Source of the DNA: Halococcoides cellulosivorans
Lineage (GTDB): Archaea > Halobacteriota > Halobacteria > Halobacteriales > Haloarculaceae
Length of the DNA stretch: 64,000 nt
Assembly (NCBI RefSeq): GCF_003058365.1
Contig: NZ_CP028858.1
Span: 682,001 to 746,000 of the forward strand
Direction: 5' to 3'
Shown here: positions 8,125 through 16,723 of the stretch, piece after piece
Numbering within the stretch: the first letter of the stretch is position 1
Layout: each line of letters begins with the position of its first letter
The notes under the pieces: generated by a model
Databases searched by the model: none
Seen by the model: the letters and a program-made list of their open reading frames with translations, nothing else
Told to the model about the DNA's origin: nothing
Program-made: the position numbers and the translations under genes

Positions 8125-9519
8125 GTGTCACGTGGTCGACGCCGGGCCGAACGGGTCCTCGAACACTCGCCAACGGCTCAGATCCGTCTGAACGACGGAC
8201 AGATCGAGTACGCCAACCGGGCCGCTCGTGAGTTGTTCGAGCGGTCGGATCTGGTCGGTGAGCCACTGGGTGTCGCCGTCGACCCGCCCGACCGCGAACG
8301 CGTCCGGACCGCGCTCGACGACTGTGTCGATCGGGCGTCACTCTCTTTTCGAACGCCCGACGGCCGTCGGATCGACAGCGAATGGCGACGCACCGACAGG
8401 GGCGCACTCGTCGGGAGTCTCCGCGACGTGACCGACCGACACGAGCGACGGGCGGACCTGGAACGGGACAGTGCGATCCTCGATAGCCTGTTGGCGGGCC
8501 TGCCGATGTCGATCTACGTCAAAGATCGCCGGAGCCGACACGTCCGCGTCAGCGACGACATGCTCTGTACGAACCCCGAGTCGACGATCACCGGCCCGGC
8601 GGGCAAGGCCCACCACCACACTGCCGACATCGTCGGGAAGTCCGATTTCGATCTGTACGACCCCGCGTTCGCTGCCGCGGCGGTCGCTGAAGACCGCGTG
8701 GTGATGGCGACCGAGGAGTCGATGATCGACGAACTCGCGGAGTCGACGACGAACCTCGGTGAGACCATCATCACGCGCACGAGCAAGGTCCCCCGATACG
8801 ACGCCGAGGGCAACGTCGTCGGCATCGTCGGCGTCACCCGGGACGTCACCGAGCGCGAACAGACCCGGCGTGACCTCGAACGGCAGAACGACCGCCTCGA
8901 AGCGTTCACCGAGGTGCTCGCTCACGACCTTCGGAACCCCCTCGAAGTCGCCCGGGGGAACGTCGATTTACTCGCTGAGTCGGTCGATCACGCTGCCGTC
9001 GGGGCCATCGGCCGGTCGCTCGACCGGATGTCCGAATTGATCGGTGAGATCCACTCGTTCGTCCTGGAGGGCCGGACCGTCGACGACCCCAACGCGGTGG
9101 CTCTCGCATCCGTCGCACACCGGGCCTGGGACTCCGTCGCGACCGACGGCGCGACACTCGACGTGCGGACGACCCGAACGATTCGGGCCGACCCCGACCG
9201 TCTCGTTCGACTGCTGGAGAACCTCTACCGGAACGCGATCGAACACGGGACGACCGACGGGTCGGTCACCGTCGCCGTCGCGGACCTGCCCGACGGGTTC
9301 GTGGTCGTCGACGACGGTCCGGGCATTCCGGCCGGCGAGCGCGACCGGGTGTTCGAGCGTGGCGTGAGTACCCGATCCGGGAACACCGGGTTCGGACTCG
9401 CCATCGTCGAGACCATCGCGTCCGCTCACGGCTGGTCGGTCGGTCTCACGGCCGATCCGCCGGTCGAACTCGGGGGTGCGGCGGTCACGATCACCGGCGT
9501 CGTCCGCGTGGAAGACTAG
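8125..9519 (+). CDS. Two-PAS-domain sensor histidine kinase
   Basis: 464 residues from a GTG start. A first PAS-like domain (about 8-108) and a second PAS domain (about 115-250, with IYVKDRRSRH and VVGIVGVTRDVTERE) precede a HisKA dimerisation domain, with the phospho-acceptor His267 in VLAHDLRNPLEVARGN. A HATPase domain follows, with an N box (NLYRNAIEHG), G1 (VDDGPGIP) and G2 (GFGLAIVE). No membrane segment is present, so it is a cytoplasmic sensor of an unknown signal. No response regulator is adjacent, as is common in haloarchaea. Its 3' end overlaps the convergent gene at 9516 by 4 nt. Confidence 0.92.
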   Translation: MSRGRRRAERVLEHSPTAQIRLNDGQIEYANRAARELFERSDLVGEPLGVAVDPPDRERVRTALDDCVDRASLSFRTPDGRRIDSEWRRTDRGALVGSLRDVTDRHERRADLERDSAILDSLLAGLPMSIYVKDRRSRHVRVSDDMLCTNPESTITGPAGKAHHHTADIVGKSDFDLYDPAFAAAAVAEDRVVMATEESMIDELAESTTNLGETIITRTSKVPRYDAEGNVVGIVGVTRDVTEREQTRRDLERQNDRLEAFTEVLAHDLRNPLEVARGNVDLLAESVDHAAVGAIGRSLDRMSELIGEIHSFVLEGRTVDDPNAVALASVAHRAWDSVATDGATLDVRTTRTIRADPDRLVRLLENLYRNAIEHGTTDGSVTVAVADLPDGFVVVDDGPGIPAGERDRVFERGVSTRSGNTGFGLAIVETIASAHGWSVGLTADPPVELGGAAVTITGVVRVED

Positions 9520-9878
9520 AACAGATGGACCATCGCGACGGCGACGTTGCTCAGGACGATCACGCCACCGAAGGCGTTGATGCCCAGAAACCACCCGCGC
9601 CAGGCCGGGACCGTCTCGACGACCGGACGCATCGCGAGCAAGACGAGGCCGACGATCAGGACGACGGCCGCTTTCGTCGCGATCATCAACATCGGGTCGT
9701 GGATCAACAGCGCCCGGATGAGCGGGTTCGCTTCGAGTGCGAAGGTGCCCGACGCCGCCGACGCGACGAGTGTCGAGACGACGTCACCGAAGCCCCAGAT
9801 TATCACTATCGATACGACGAGTTCGCCGTAGTCGGGCCACTTCCACTCGATCGGGACTCGGTTGTTTGTTAAGCTCAT
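9516..9878 (-). CDS. Small membrane protein, DUF5658-like
   Basis: 120 residues with three to four predicted membrane helices (about 20-42, 60-82 and 98-118). The pattern FGDVVSTLV, EANPLIRALL and KAAVVLIVG resembles the DUF5658 family of small archaeal/bacterial membrane proteins, function unknown. A purine-rich GGTAGGAAGG lies immediately before the ATG and could act as a ribosome-binding site, unusual among the leaderless starts nearby. Converges with, and overlaps by 4 nt, the kinase gene. Confidence 0.65.
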   Translation of the reverse strand: MSLTNNRVPIEWKWPDYGELVVSIVIIWGFGDVVSTLVASAASGTFALEANPLIRALLIHDPMLMIATKAAVVLIVGLVLLAMRPVVETVPAWRGWFLGINAFGGVIVLSNVAVAMVHLF

Positions 9879-10027
9879 CCTTCCTACCCTCTCTGTTCTC
9901 TCGCATCCCTCATTAAGTCGCTGTTCCTGTTATTGATACTAATTTTCCACGGTGGGGGGCCTGAATCCTCCGAGCGGATCGGTGGCGAACCGCGGCGTTT
10001 TTGACACCGACCGACCTACGTGACCAC

Positions 10028-10216
10028 ATGACATGTGCTCGGTGCGGGGGCCCACTGGAGACGTTCGAACTCGGGGGACGACGGGCGGTCGTCTGTGCGG
10101 ACTGTGGGTACGTGGACACGGCCGTCGGGCACGAACCGGCGCGCAACGGCGACGAGGAGTCCTGGGATCGGGCCATCGAACGGTTCATCGAGAAGTTCGG
10201 AGACACTGTCGAGTGA
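10028..10216 (+). CDS. Small zinc-ribbon protein
   Basis: 62 residues. Two CxxC pairs (CARCGG and CADCGY), 21 residues apart, form a single zinc ribbon; the remainder is a charged helix. The ATG at 10028 is chosen because an in-frame TTG at 10001 lies well outside the zinc finger. It resembles the many small haloarchaeal zinc-finger proteins, most of unknown role. It precedes proC by 47 nt on the same strand. Confidence 0.7.
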   Translation: MTCARCGGPLETFELGGRRAVVCADCGYVDTAVGHEPARNGDEESWDRAIERFIEKFGDTVE

Positions 10217-10263
10217 CGAATCGAAACCACAGTCGGTAAACCGAACTGACGCGTACGACCGCT

Positions 10264-11034
10264 ATGAATTCGGTCAGTGTCATCGGCTGTGGAAACATGG
10301 GGAGTGCCCTGATCCGCGGCCTCGCGGACACCGAGTACACAGTGACGGCGTGTGACGTCGACGAGGCAGCACTGGAGGCCGTCGCCGGAGCTGCCGATCG
10401 AACGACCGCGGACATCGACGAGGCGGCGGCAGCCCCGCTGGTCGTGCTCGCGGTCAAACCCGACGTGATCACGACCGTCCTCGACGCGCTCGACCTCTCG
10501 GCCGACCAGACGCTGTGTTCGGTCGCCGCCGGCGTCGAGACCGACGTGCTCGCCGCGCGGACCGATGCGACGGTCTGTCGGTTGATGCCGAACCTCGCGG
10601 CGGAGTACGGTGAGATGGCCGCCGCGATGACGCCGCCGGGCGTCGACGACGCGCGCGCGGTGTTCGCGTCACTCGGCACGGTCGTCGAACTCGACGAGGA
10701 GTTGATGCATCTCGCGACGGCGATCAACGGCAGCGGGCCCGCGTTCGTCTTCTATCTCATCGACGCGATGCAGACGGCGGGCGTCGAGGGCGGGATGGAC
10801 CCCGACGACGCGCGGGCGCTGGCCACCCAGACGTTCCGTGGCGCGGCCGAGACGATCCAGCGGTCCGATCGCCGCATCGAGGCGTCGATCGACGCGGTCT
10901 GCTCGCCCAACGGCACGACCATCGAGGGAATGCACGTGCTCTGGGACGGGGACTGTGCCGACCAACTCCAGTCCGCGATCACCGCCGCCGAGCACCGCTC
11001 GAAAGAACTCGCCGCGGAGGTCGACCATGAGTGA
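10264..11034 (+). CDS. proC: Pyrroline-5-carboxylate reductase
   Basis: 256 residues, the normal length. The Rossmann NAD(P)H-binding motif [11 protein letters not shown] opens the protein, and the C-terminal P5CR dimerisation domain carries the conserved [15 protein letters not shown] and [12 protein letters not shown] motifs. It catalyses the last step of proline synthesis, reduction of 1-pyrroline-5-carboxylate, in the cytoplasm. Its last 8 nt overlap the start of proB, so the two are co-translated. Confidence 0.95.
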   Translation: MNSVSVIGCGNMGSALIRGLADTEYTVTACDVDEAALEAVAGAADRTTADIDEAAAAPLVVLAVKPDVITTVLDALDLSADQTLCSVAAGVETDVLAARTDATVCRLMPNLAAEYGEMAAAMTPPGVDDARAVFASLGTVVELDEELMHLATAINGSGPAFVFYLIDAMQTAGVEGGMDPDDARALATQTFRGAAETIQRSDRRIEASIDAVCSPNGTTIEGMHVLWDGDCADQLQSAITAAEHRSKELAAEVDHE

Positions 11035-11860
11035 GTTCGACGCGAGCGTCGACCCCGAGGTCGTCGAACGGACACGCGAGCGGGCGGCGAGCGCCGATCG
11101 CGTCGTCGTCAAGGCGGGCACCAACTCCCTGACCGACGCCGATTCGAATCTCGACGACGACAAACTCGACAAACTGGTCGACGACATCGCGGACCTTCGA
11201 AATCGCGGCCGCGAGGTCCTGTTGGTCTCCTCGGGTGCGATCGGCGCAGGCCACGGGCGCGTCGAGGCCCCGACCGACACCGTCGAGGCCGCCCAGGCGC
11301 TGTCGACGGTCGGCCAGAGCCACCTGATGCGCCGCTACACCGAGAGTTTCGAGCGGTACGATATGACCGTCGCGCAGGTGTTGGTCACGCAGGCGGACAT
11401 CGACGATCCAGAGCGGTTCACGAACTTCCGGAACACGATCGAGACGCTGTTCGAGTGGGGTGTCGTCCCGATCGTCAACGAGAACGACGCGATCGCGATC
11501 GAAGAGATTCAGATCGGTGACAACGACATGCTCTCGTCGGCGGTCGCGATGGGTGTCGACGCGGATCTGCTGGTGACGCTCACCGACGTCGACGGCGTCT
11601 ATACGGGCCATCCCGATCGCGATCCCACCGCCCGGAAAATCGCAGCGGTCGGTGAAAATTACGCCGAGGTCCAGGATCTCGTCCAGGACAGCGCGACCGA
11701 CGGGTTCGGGGGGATCATCACCAAAGTCGAGGGCGCGCGTCGCGTGAACGAACACGGGATCCCCGCGGTCGTCGCTGGCTCTGCGGAGCCCGACGTGCTG
11801 GATCGGATCGCCGACGGGGAGTCGGTCGGGACGATCTTCGTGCCCGTGAACGGGGAGTAG
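11027..11860 (+). CDS. proB: Glutamate 5-kinase
   Basis: 277 residues from the ATG at 11027, which overlaps the end of proC. The amino-acid-kinase fold is evident: [45 protein letters not shown] and [12 protein letters not shown]. It phosphorylates glutamate, the first committed step of proline synthesis. The PUA domain found in many bacterial ProB proteins is absent, as usual in archaea. The expected next gene, proA (gamma-glutamyl phosphate reductase), is not adjacent and I do not see it elsewhere in the window. Confidence 0.95.
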   Translation: MSEFDASVDPEVVERTRERAASADRVVVKAGTNSLTDADSNLDDDKLDKLVDDIADLRNRGREVLLVSSGAIGAGHGRVEAPTDTVEAAQALSTVGQSHLMRRYTESFERYDMTVAQVLVTQADIDDPERFTNFRNTIETLFEWGVVPIVNENDAIAIEEIQIGDNDMLSSAVAMGVDADLLVTLTDVDGVYTGHPDRDPTARKIAAVGENYAEVQDLVQDSATDGFGGIITKVEGARRVNEHGIPAVVAGSAEPDVLDRIADGESVGTIFVPVNGE

Positions 11861-12156
11861 GTCTCGTTCTCGGGGGTTCGGTTTGAACAATGTTTCCCGT
11901 CCATTTGCCAGTGTACAGATAAACATGAGAGTAATATTTCGGTATAGACCATCTGTAGAGGTCATTTGAAGCCAATAGATCCGTTTTGGGAATCTCACGA
12001 GAATTGTGTAGCTGGGTCTGGATAGATCTATAGTTTCGGACGATCACAGAACTGAACGCGACGATTATGCGCCATCCGCCACTCTCAATACTCTCATCGA
12101 GTCTTACACTTGTCGGCATATTATCAAAATATTTAGGTTGTTGACAACATCTGTTG
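11861..12156 (+). other. AT-rich intergenic stretch after proB
   Basis: About 300 nt whose composition is clearly lower in G+C than the flanks. No convincing gene is visible: the minus-strand frame across it runs on into proB antisense. It may be a decayed insertion or a regulatory region. An AATATTTAGG element near its right end (about 12128-12137) can serve as a TATA box for the small gene at 12157. Confidence 0.5.
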
Positions 12157-12378
12157 ATGAGTATGTCCGGAACTACTGAATCTCGTGGTGAACGATGGTC
12201 GCTACGGATAGGGGCATTAGCTTTAATTATACAGTTGATGTTTTTTCAGAATAGTTTTGGCTTGATCCCCGAATTTGGACTCCCGAGTCCTCTCGCTGAT
12301 TTCCTCGCAATCGGGCTATTGTCAATTGCAGTCGTTTGCTGCAGTTATTGGTTGTATCGACGCCTTCGGCGGATTTGA
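12157..12378 (+). CDS. Small two-helix membrane protein
   Basis: 73 residues from the ATG at 12157; alternatives are a TTG at 12154 and an ATG at 12163. Two hydrophobic segments (about residues 18-38 and 46-65) with a short polar loop and an Arg-rich C-terminus suggest a small integral membrane protein. The codon usage is AT-rich compared with neighbours, consistent with recent acquisition. The AT-rich box about 25 nt upstream fits a leaderless start. Family not recognised. Confidence 0.5.
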   Translation: MSMSGTTESRGERWSLRIGALALIIQLMFFQNSFGLIPEFGLPSPLADFLAIGLLSIAVVCCSYWLYRRLRRI

Positions 12379-12440
12379 GCTTTTTCGAAAGGCATTCTGG
12401 GAGGCGTATATTGCATTAAAGTAATATATTTTTGAATATA

Positions 12441-12668
12441 ATGGCTGATTGGGTGACCAAATACGGTCCGTCGACTGAAACTCGGACGGACGTGCAGGAA
12501 GTTCGCTTGATCGAGGTGGGGGCGCTGCTAGAGTTGCTCGAAACTCGCCTCAGAGAGCCAGCGTTCACGCTCGGACCGAGTGGGGCCGAGGAACCTGGTG
12601 TCCAGGACTTCTTCGCGGAAAGTGGAACCCTTTCGACGGCGGATGTTCAGGAACGACTTAGCCGATAA
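12441..12668 (+). CDS. Hypothetical protein, 75 aa
   Basis: Begins with ATG at 12441; a TTG at 12432 would add three residues. Soluble, mildly acidic, with a central helix (VRLIEVGALLELLETRL) and no recognised domain. The upstream DNA is AT-rich (AATATATTTTTG about 12 nt before the start). It may form a pair with the membrane protein 62 nt upstream. It ends about 50 nt before the duplicated drg fragment. Confidence 0.4.
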   Translation: MADWVTKYGPSTETRTDVQEVRLIEVGALLELLETRLREPAFTLGPSGAEEPGVQDFFAESGTLSTADVQERLSR

Positions 12669-12715
12669 GCGCCCGCATCGGCTGCTGACTGAGTGATTGC
12701 ACTGAGTCGGTTCCC

Positions 12716-12866
12716 TCACCGATCGGTGACGATTCGAAGCACGTCCTCGTCGCGGAGTTCGTGGTCGGGGCCGACCTGCTGGTCCTCGTGCTGGGCGCTC
12801 TCGCCCCGGACGCGGCCGAACTGGAACCCGTCCTCGAAGCGGCCGCTGAGTTTCGCACACGCGTCG
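12716..12866 (-). pseudogene. Duplicated 3' fragment of the drg GTPase gene (TGS-domain end)
   Basis: The last 49 codons plus stop of drg (13674-14786) occur a second time here on the same strand. The encoded residues from DAC to the terminal IVTDR are identical to drg except for two substitutions, while the DNA differs at many third positions. The fragment has no start or GTPase domain and abuts the stop codon of the GIDE-like gene. It therefore looks like the 3' end of a once-complete homologue rather than a drifting copy. Confidence 0.85.
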
Positions 12867-12875
12867 CTCGTGCGG

Positions 12876-13637
12876 TCACAACGCCGCGAACACGATGCCG
12901 ACGACGATCGACCCGAGTGCGAGGCCGAGATAGATTCCGGCTCGCGCGATTGGGCCACGGAGGAGCGACGGTCGACGGTCGAGAAACGTTTCCGGGGTCG
13001 CGTCGACGACGAACGCGTCCGGGCCGCCGACGACGAGGTCTCCGTCTCGCCGTTCGACGGTCCCGTGGACACAGCCGGTCGTGCCTGCCGGCACGTACCG
13101 CTGTTCGTATCTGACGACGCCTGAGCCCTCCGGTTCCGGGAGCCACTCCTCGGCCACGAACGCGCGTACGTCTGCCGGGAGGTCCTCGGGGGTGTCGTCG
13201 AACAGCAGGGAACTCCGATACCGGTCGGTGTGATCGCTCGTCGTGAGGACGTCGATCGCCTCCGGATCGACCGCGACCGACGTCGATTCGCCCTCGACGG
13301 TAAAGGGGGTCACGAGGGTCTCGTTCGAGTACGGGACCGCGTTGTCGCTCGGGCCGAGATAGACGTCCAGGAAGACGGCGACGCAGTCGCCGATCCCGAT
13401 CGGGATGTCCAGCGGGTCTGGGGCGTCGAGCGTCCCGACGACGGTCGCTTCCTCGCCGGGCGAGACCGCCGACGGCGGCACCGGGGTCGTTGCCTCGATC
13501 CGGCGGCGGCGCCGATACTCGCGGTGCCCACGGCGCAGCTCTCGCCCTGCGAGATAGACCGCGGCGAGGCCGGTGGCGACGGCCACGATTCCGAGATACA
13601 GAAACATCTCACCACGTATTGTTCTGAGCGCCGACAT
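12876..13637 (-). CDS. Membrane protein with GIDE-like domain
   Basis: 253 residues with an N-terminal membrane helix (about 11-30), a basic cytoplasmic stretch, a large beta-rich middle and a C-terminal helix (about 228-252). This helix-domain-helix topology, with a VVGTLDAP segment and a cysteine-containing strand, resembles the GIDE domain of MUL1-type E3 ligases. Archaeal members lack the RING finger and their role is unknown. It sits between the two copies of the drg 3' end, so it may be cargo of an insertion. A later start at ATG 13607 is possible. Confidence 0.6.
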   Translation of the reverse strand: MSALRTIRGEMFLYLGIVAVATGLAAVYLAGRELRRGHREYRRRRRIEATTPVPPSAVSPGEEATVVGTLDAPDPLDIPIGIGDCVAVFLDVYLGPSDNAVPYSNETLVTPFTVEGESTSVAVDPEAIDVLTTSDHTDRYRSSLLFDDTPEDLPADVRAFVAEEWLPEPEGSGVVRYEQRYVPAGTTGCVHGTVERRDGDLVVGGPDAFVVDATPETFLDRRPSLLRGPIARAGIYLGLALGSIVVGIVFAAL

Positions 13638-13640
13638 AAT

Positions 13641-13660
13641 GCTGACGGTTGCTCGTCAGC
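13641..13660 (-). promoter_or_regulatory. Inverted repeat before the GIDE-like gene
   Basis: Perfect 7-bp arms (GCTGACG/CGTCAGC) around a 6-nt loop lie 3 nt before the ATG at 13637 and 13 nt after the drg stop. It could be an operator or a hairpin that separates drg transcription from the next gene. Confidence 0.4.
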
Positions 13661-13673
13661 CTGACGCCCGGGC

Positions 13674-14786
13674 TCACCGATCGGTGACGATCCGGAGGAC
13701 GTCTTCGTCGCGGAGTTCGTGGTCGGGCCCGACCTGCTGGTCCTCATGCTGGGCGCTCTCGCCGCGGACGCGCCCGAACTGGAACCCGTCTTCGAACCGC
13801 CCGCCGAGTTTCTCGCAGGCGTCTTCGACGGTGTCGCCCGCGCGGAGAATCAGCGGTTCGTCGTAGTCGACCCCGCGACCGGGCTTGTCCATGTAGATCC
13901 GGATCAGGCCGAGTTCCTCCCAGATCCGATCGGTCAGCCCGTCGAGACCGCGTTCGTCGGTCGCCGAGATGAAAATCGCCTCCTCGGGATCGACACCCAC
14001 CTCGCGCAGATCCGCCTCGACGCCTTCGATCAGCCCCGGTTCGAGGAGGTCGGCTTTGTTGACCGAGACCAGCGAGGGGAGGTACTCACGGTTGTCCATC
14101 AGGCCGTCGATGAGTTCGTCGACGGTAATCTGCTCACCGATCGTGAGGACCGCGTTGACGTAGCCGTGCTCGCGGACGACGCTCTTGATCGTCTCCTCGT
14201 CGAGCTCCAGATCGACGGTCGCGTTCACCTCGATGCCGCCCTGCTGTTTGACTCGAATCGACACCCGCGGGGGCTCGGTGTCCAGCCGAACCTTGTTCGC
14301 ATACAGTTCGTCGCGCAGGCGCTCGTACTGTTCGATCTCGAACGCCGAGAGCACGAACAAGACGAGATCCGCGGTCCGGACGACCGAGAGCACCTGGGTC
14401 CCGCCGCCGCGGCCGTCGGCCGCGCCCTCGATCAGGCCCGGCACGTCGAGCAACTGGATGTTCGCGCCGCGATACTGGAGCATGCCGGGGTTGACCGACA
14501 GCGTCGTGAACTCATACGAGCCGACCTCGCTGTCGGCGTTCGTGAGGGCGTTGATCAGCGTGGACTTCCCGACGCTGGGAAAGCCCACGAGCGCGACCGT
14601 CGCGTCGCCGGTCTTCTCGACGGCGTATCCGGGACCGCCGCCGGACCCCGACTGCTGGACTTCGAGCTTCTCTTTCTTTTCCGCGAGTTTGGCCTTGAGC
14701 CGGCCGATGTGCGCCTCGGTGGACTTGTTGTAGGGCGTGCTGGCGATCTCCTCTTCGAGTTCCCGGATCTCCTCCTCGAGCCCCAT
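13674..14786 (-). CDS. drg: DRG-family (developmentally regulated GTP-binding) GTPase
   Basis: 370 residues, the usual length for archaeal DRG proteins. An N-terminal helical region (1-45) precedes the OBG-type G domain: P-loop GFPSVGKST at 68-76, G3 LDVPGLIEGAADG, G4 NKAD. A C-terminal TGS domain follows. DRG proteins bind ribosome-related partners and are linked to translation or stalled ribosomes; the archaeal role is inferred from that. The ATG start precedes the conserved LEEEIRELEEEI helix. Its 3' end is duplicated at 12716-12866. Confidence 0.95.
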   Translation of the reverse strand: MGLEEEIRELEEEIASTPYNKSTEAHIGRLKAKLAEKKEKLEVQQSGSGGGPGYAVEKTGDATVALVGFPSVGKSTLINALTNADSEVGSYEFTTLSVNPGMLQYRGANIQLLDVPGLIEGAADGRGGGTQVLSVVRTADLVLFVLSAFEIEQYERLRDELYANKVRLDTEPPRVSIRVKQQGGIEVNATVDLELDEETIKSVVREHGYVNAVLTIGEQITVDELIDGLMDNREYLPSLVSVNKADLLEPGLIEGVEADLREVGVDPEEAIFISATDERGLDGLTDRIWEELGLIRIYMDKPGRGVDYDEPLILRAGDTVEDACEKLGGRFEDGFQFGRVRGESAQHEDQQVGPDHELRDEDVLRIVTDR

Positions 14787-15208
14787 CGTCAGGCTCTCCG
14801 TCGGTCCCGATCAAAAACGTGTTCTTCGGGGCCGGTCCGGGTGTGGGCTCACGTGGACTCCCGAAATACCGATCGGACACGAAAAGAGGCGGCTCTACTC
14901 GTCGAGTTCGTCGAACAGCTCACGATCCTCTTCGATAATCCGACGAACTCGGGCTCGGAGGTCTCGTGAATCGTCGTCCGGCGATTCTTTCAACGTCGTA
15001 AATATCCCTATGCGGGCTGGGATAGAAAACGTTTGAACATCGAGCTACCGAGCCATCGGAGGTCTGCCCCTTTTCAGGACCCCGTCAGCCCGTGACGCCG
15101 TGCCCGTCGTTCGGTGGCCTTAAGTGAGGGGACGCGAACAGACAGTCACGCATCGTGCAGGGAGACCGGCTCCCGAGTCCCACAGCGGGCGTCAGTACCA
15201 GACAGCGC
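14787..15208. other. Intergenic region between drg and tRNA-Ser
   Basis: About 420 nt with no firm gene. A minus-strand frame of 32 codons (14895-14993, TTG start) encodes a charged helical peptide ending FDELDE with good haloarchaeal codon use; it may be a real small protein or the end of a decayed one. On the plus strand a CCTTAAG element near 15117-15123 may be the TATA box of the tRNA-Ser/ribosomal operon, which would imply a leader of roughly 60-90 nt. Confidence 0.4.
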
Positions 15209-15291
15209 GTCGTGGTAGCCAAGCGGCCCAAGGCGCATGGTTGCTAACCATGTGGCGTGAAGCCTCCGGGGTTCGAATCCCCGCCACGACG
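15209..15291 (+). tRNA. tRNA-Ser (GCU anticodon)
   Basis: A class II tRNA of 83 nt. The acceptor stem GTCGTGG pairs with CCACGAC followed by discriminator G. The anticodon loop TTGCTAA gives anticodon GCT, a long variable arm is present, and the T-loop is GGTTCGAATCC. It reads AGC/AGU serine codons. It lies 17 nt before rps13, which suggests co-transcription with the ribosomal operon. Confidence 0.95.
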
Positions 15292-15308
15292 GTTCACCAC
15301 ACCCACAC

Positions 15309-15833
15309 ATGAGTGCAGACAACCCAGACGCGGACGAGAGCGAGGACGAGGATCTTCGCTACTTCGTCCGGATCGAACAGACAGACCTCGACGGGACGAA
15401 ATCCGTCGAGCGTGCCCTTTCGGACATGGACGGCATCGGCCGTCGGGCCGCTCGACTCATCGCCGACGAGGTCGGCATCGACCGACGCGAGACGCTCGGC
15501 CGGCTCGAAGACGACACGATCGAGTCGATCGTCGATCACGTCGAGAACTTCGCTGACCACGTCCCCGAGTGGATGGCCAACCACCAGAACGACTTCTTCT
15601 CCGGTGAGACGACTCACGAGATCGGCAACGACCTCGAACTCACCCGACGACAGGACGTCAACCGGATGAAGATGATCGACTCCTACAAGGGCGTTCGCCA
15701 CAAGCGCGGCCAGAAGGTTCGTGGCCAGCGCACCAAATCGACGGGCCGGTCCGAAGGGACGATCGGCGTCAACGTCGAGGCCATCAAGGAAGAACAGGCC
15801 GAGATGGAAGCCGCAGAGGAGGATGACGAATGA
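15309..15833 (+). CDS. rps13: Ribosomal protein uS13
   Basis: 174 residues, typical of archaeal uS13 with its acidic haloarchaeal N-terminal extension. The helix-two-turn-helix region (DMDGIGRRAARLIADEVG) and the basic tail (YKGVRHKRGQKVRGQRTKS) that contacts the head of the 30S subunit are clear. It opens the conserved uS13-uS4-uS11-Rpo3 cluster and its stop overlaps the rps4 start by 4 nt. Confidence 0.97.
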   Translation: MSADNPDADESEDEDLRYFVRIEQTDLDGTKSVERALSDMDGIGRRAARLIADEVGIDRRETLGRLEDDTIESIVDHVENFADHVPEWMANHQNDFFSGETTHEIGNDLELTRRQDVNRMKMIDSYKGVRHKRGQKVRGQRTKSTGRSEGTIGVNVEAIKEEQAEMEAAEEDDE

Positions 15834-16339
15834 GCCTCGGATCCAACACCGCCTTCTACGAGACGCCGAACCACCCGTTCCAGGGTGAACGCATCGCAGA
15901 CGAGAGCCGTCTCGTCGGTGAGTACGGGCTGAAGAACAAACAGGAGCTCTGGCGCGCCCAGTCCGAACTGCGTGGCTACCGCCGCGAGGCCCGAAAGCTT
16001 CTCGGCCGGTCGGCCGACGAACGCGAGGCCGAGGAGTTCCTCAGCCGGTTGAAGCGGCTGGGCATCCTCGACGAGCAGGACAGTCTCGACGACGTCCTCT
16101 CGCTCGAAGTGACGGACGTGCTCGAACGCCGCCTCCAGACGGTCGCCTACCGGAAGGGCCTGGCGAACACGATCGATCAGGCCCGACAGTTCGTCACCCA
16201 CGGTCACGTGACGATCGAGGGCCAACGCCAGACGCGTCCCTCCCGGAAGGTCGCCGTCGCGGAGCAGACTCTCGTTTCGTTCGACGAGCACAGTCCGCTC
16301 GCGGACGAACTCCACCCCGAACGTGCGGAGGAAGCCTGA
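15830..16339 (+). CDS. rps4: Ribosomal protein uS4
   Basis: 169 residues, archaeal size. The N-terminal helical part is followed by the S4 RNA-binding domain ([32 protein letters not shown]). It is a primary 16S rRNA-binding protein of the 30S body. The ATGA overlap with rps13 and 2-nt spacing to rps11 indicate a single translation-coupled operon. Confidence 0.97.
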   Translation: MSLGSNTAFYETPNHPFQGERIADESRLVGEYGLKNKQELWRAQSELRGYRREARKLLGRSADEREAEEFLSRLKRLGILDEQDSLDDVLSLEVTDVLERRLQTVAYRKGLANTIDQARQFVTHGHVTIEGQRQTRPSRKVAVAEQTLVSFDEHSPLADELHPERAEEA

Positions 16340-16341
16340 TC

Positions 16342-16722
16342 ATGTCCGACTCACGATGGGCGGTCGCTCACGTACACGCATCGTTCAACAACACCATCAT
16401 GACTGTGACTGACCTCACGGGCTCGGAGACGCTGGCGAAGTCCTCCGGTGGGACCGTCGTCAAGCAGAACCGCGACGAGGCCTCGCCGTATGCCGCGATG
16501 CAGATGGCCGAGGAAGTCGCCGAGAACGTCCTCGCGCAGGGCATCGACGGCGTCCACGTCCGTGTCCGCGGCCCCGGTGGGAACGAGCAGACGAACCCGG
16601 GTCCGGGCGCGCAGGCCACGATCCGGGCACTCGCCCGTGCGGGCCTGGAGATCGGTCGAATCGAAGACGTGACCCCGATCCCGCACGACGGGACGCGCAG
16701 TCCGAAATCGAGCGGGTTCTAG
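16342..16722 (+). CDS. rps11: Ribosomal protein uS11
   Basis: 126 residues, normal for archaea. Conserved segments include [30 protein letters not shown] and [17 protein letters not shown]. It forms part of the 30S platform near the mRNA exit. It lies within the ribosomal/RNA-polymerase operon, 1 nt before rpoD. Confidence 0.97.
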   Translation: MSDSRWAVAHVHASFNNTIMTVTDLTGSETLAKSSGGTVVKQNRDEASPYAAMQMAEEVAENVLAQGIDGVHVRVRGPGGNEQTNPGPGAQATIRALARAGLEIGRIEDVTPIPHDGTRSPKSSGF

Positions 16723-16723
16723 C

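Noticed and set aside
12718-13822. Two independent TGS-domain genes
   Set aside because: The left copy has no start codon or domain beyond the last 49 codons, so it is a gene fragment.
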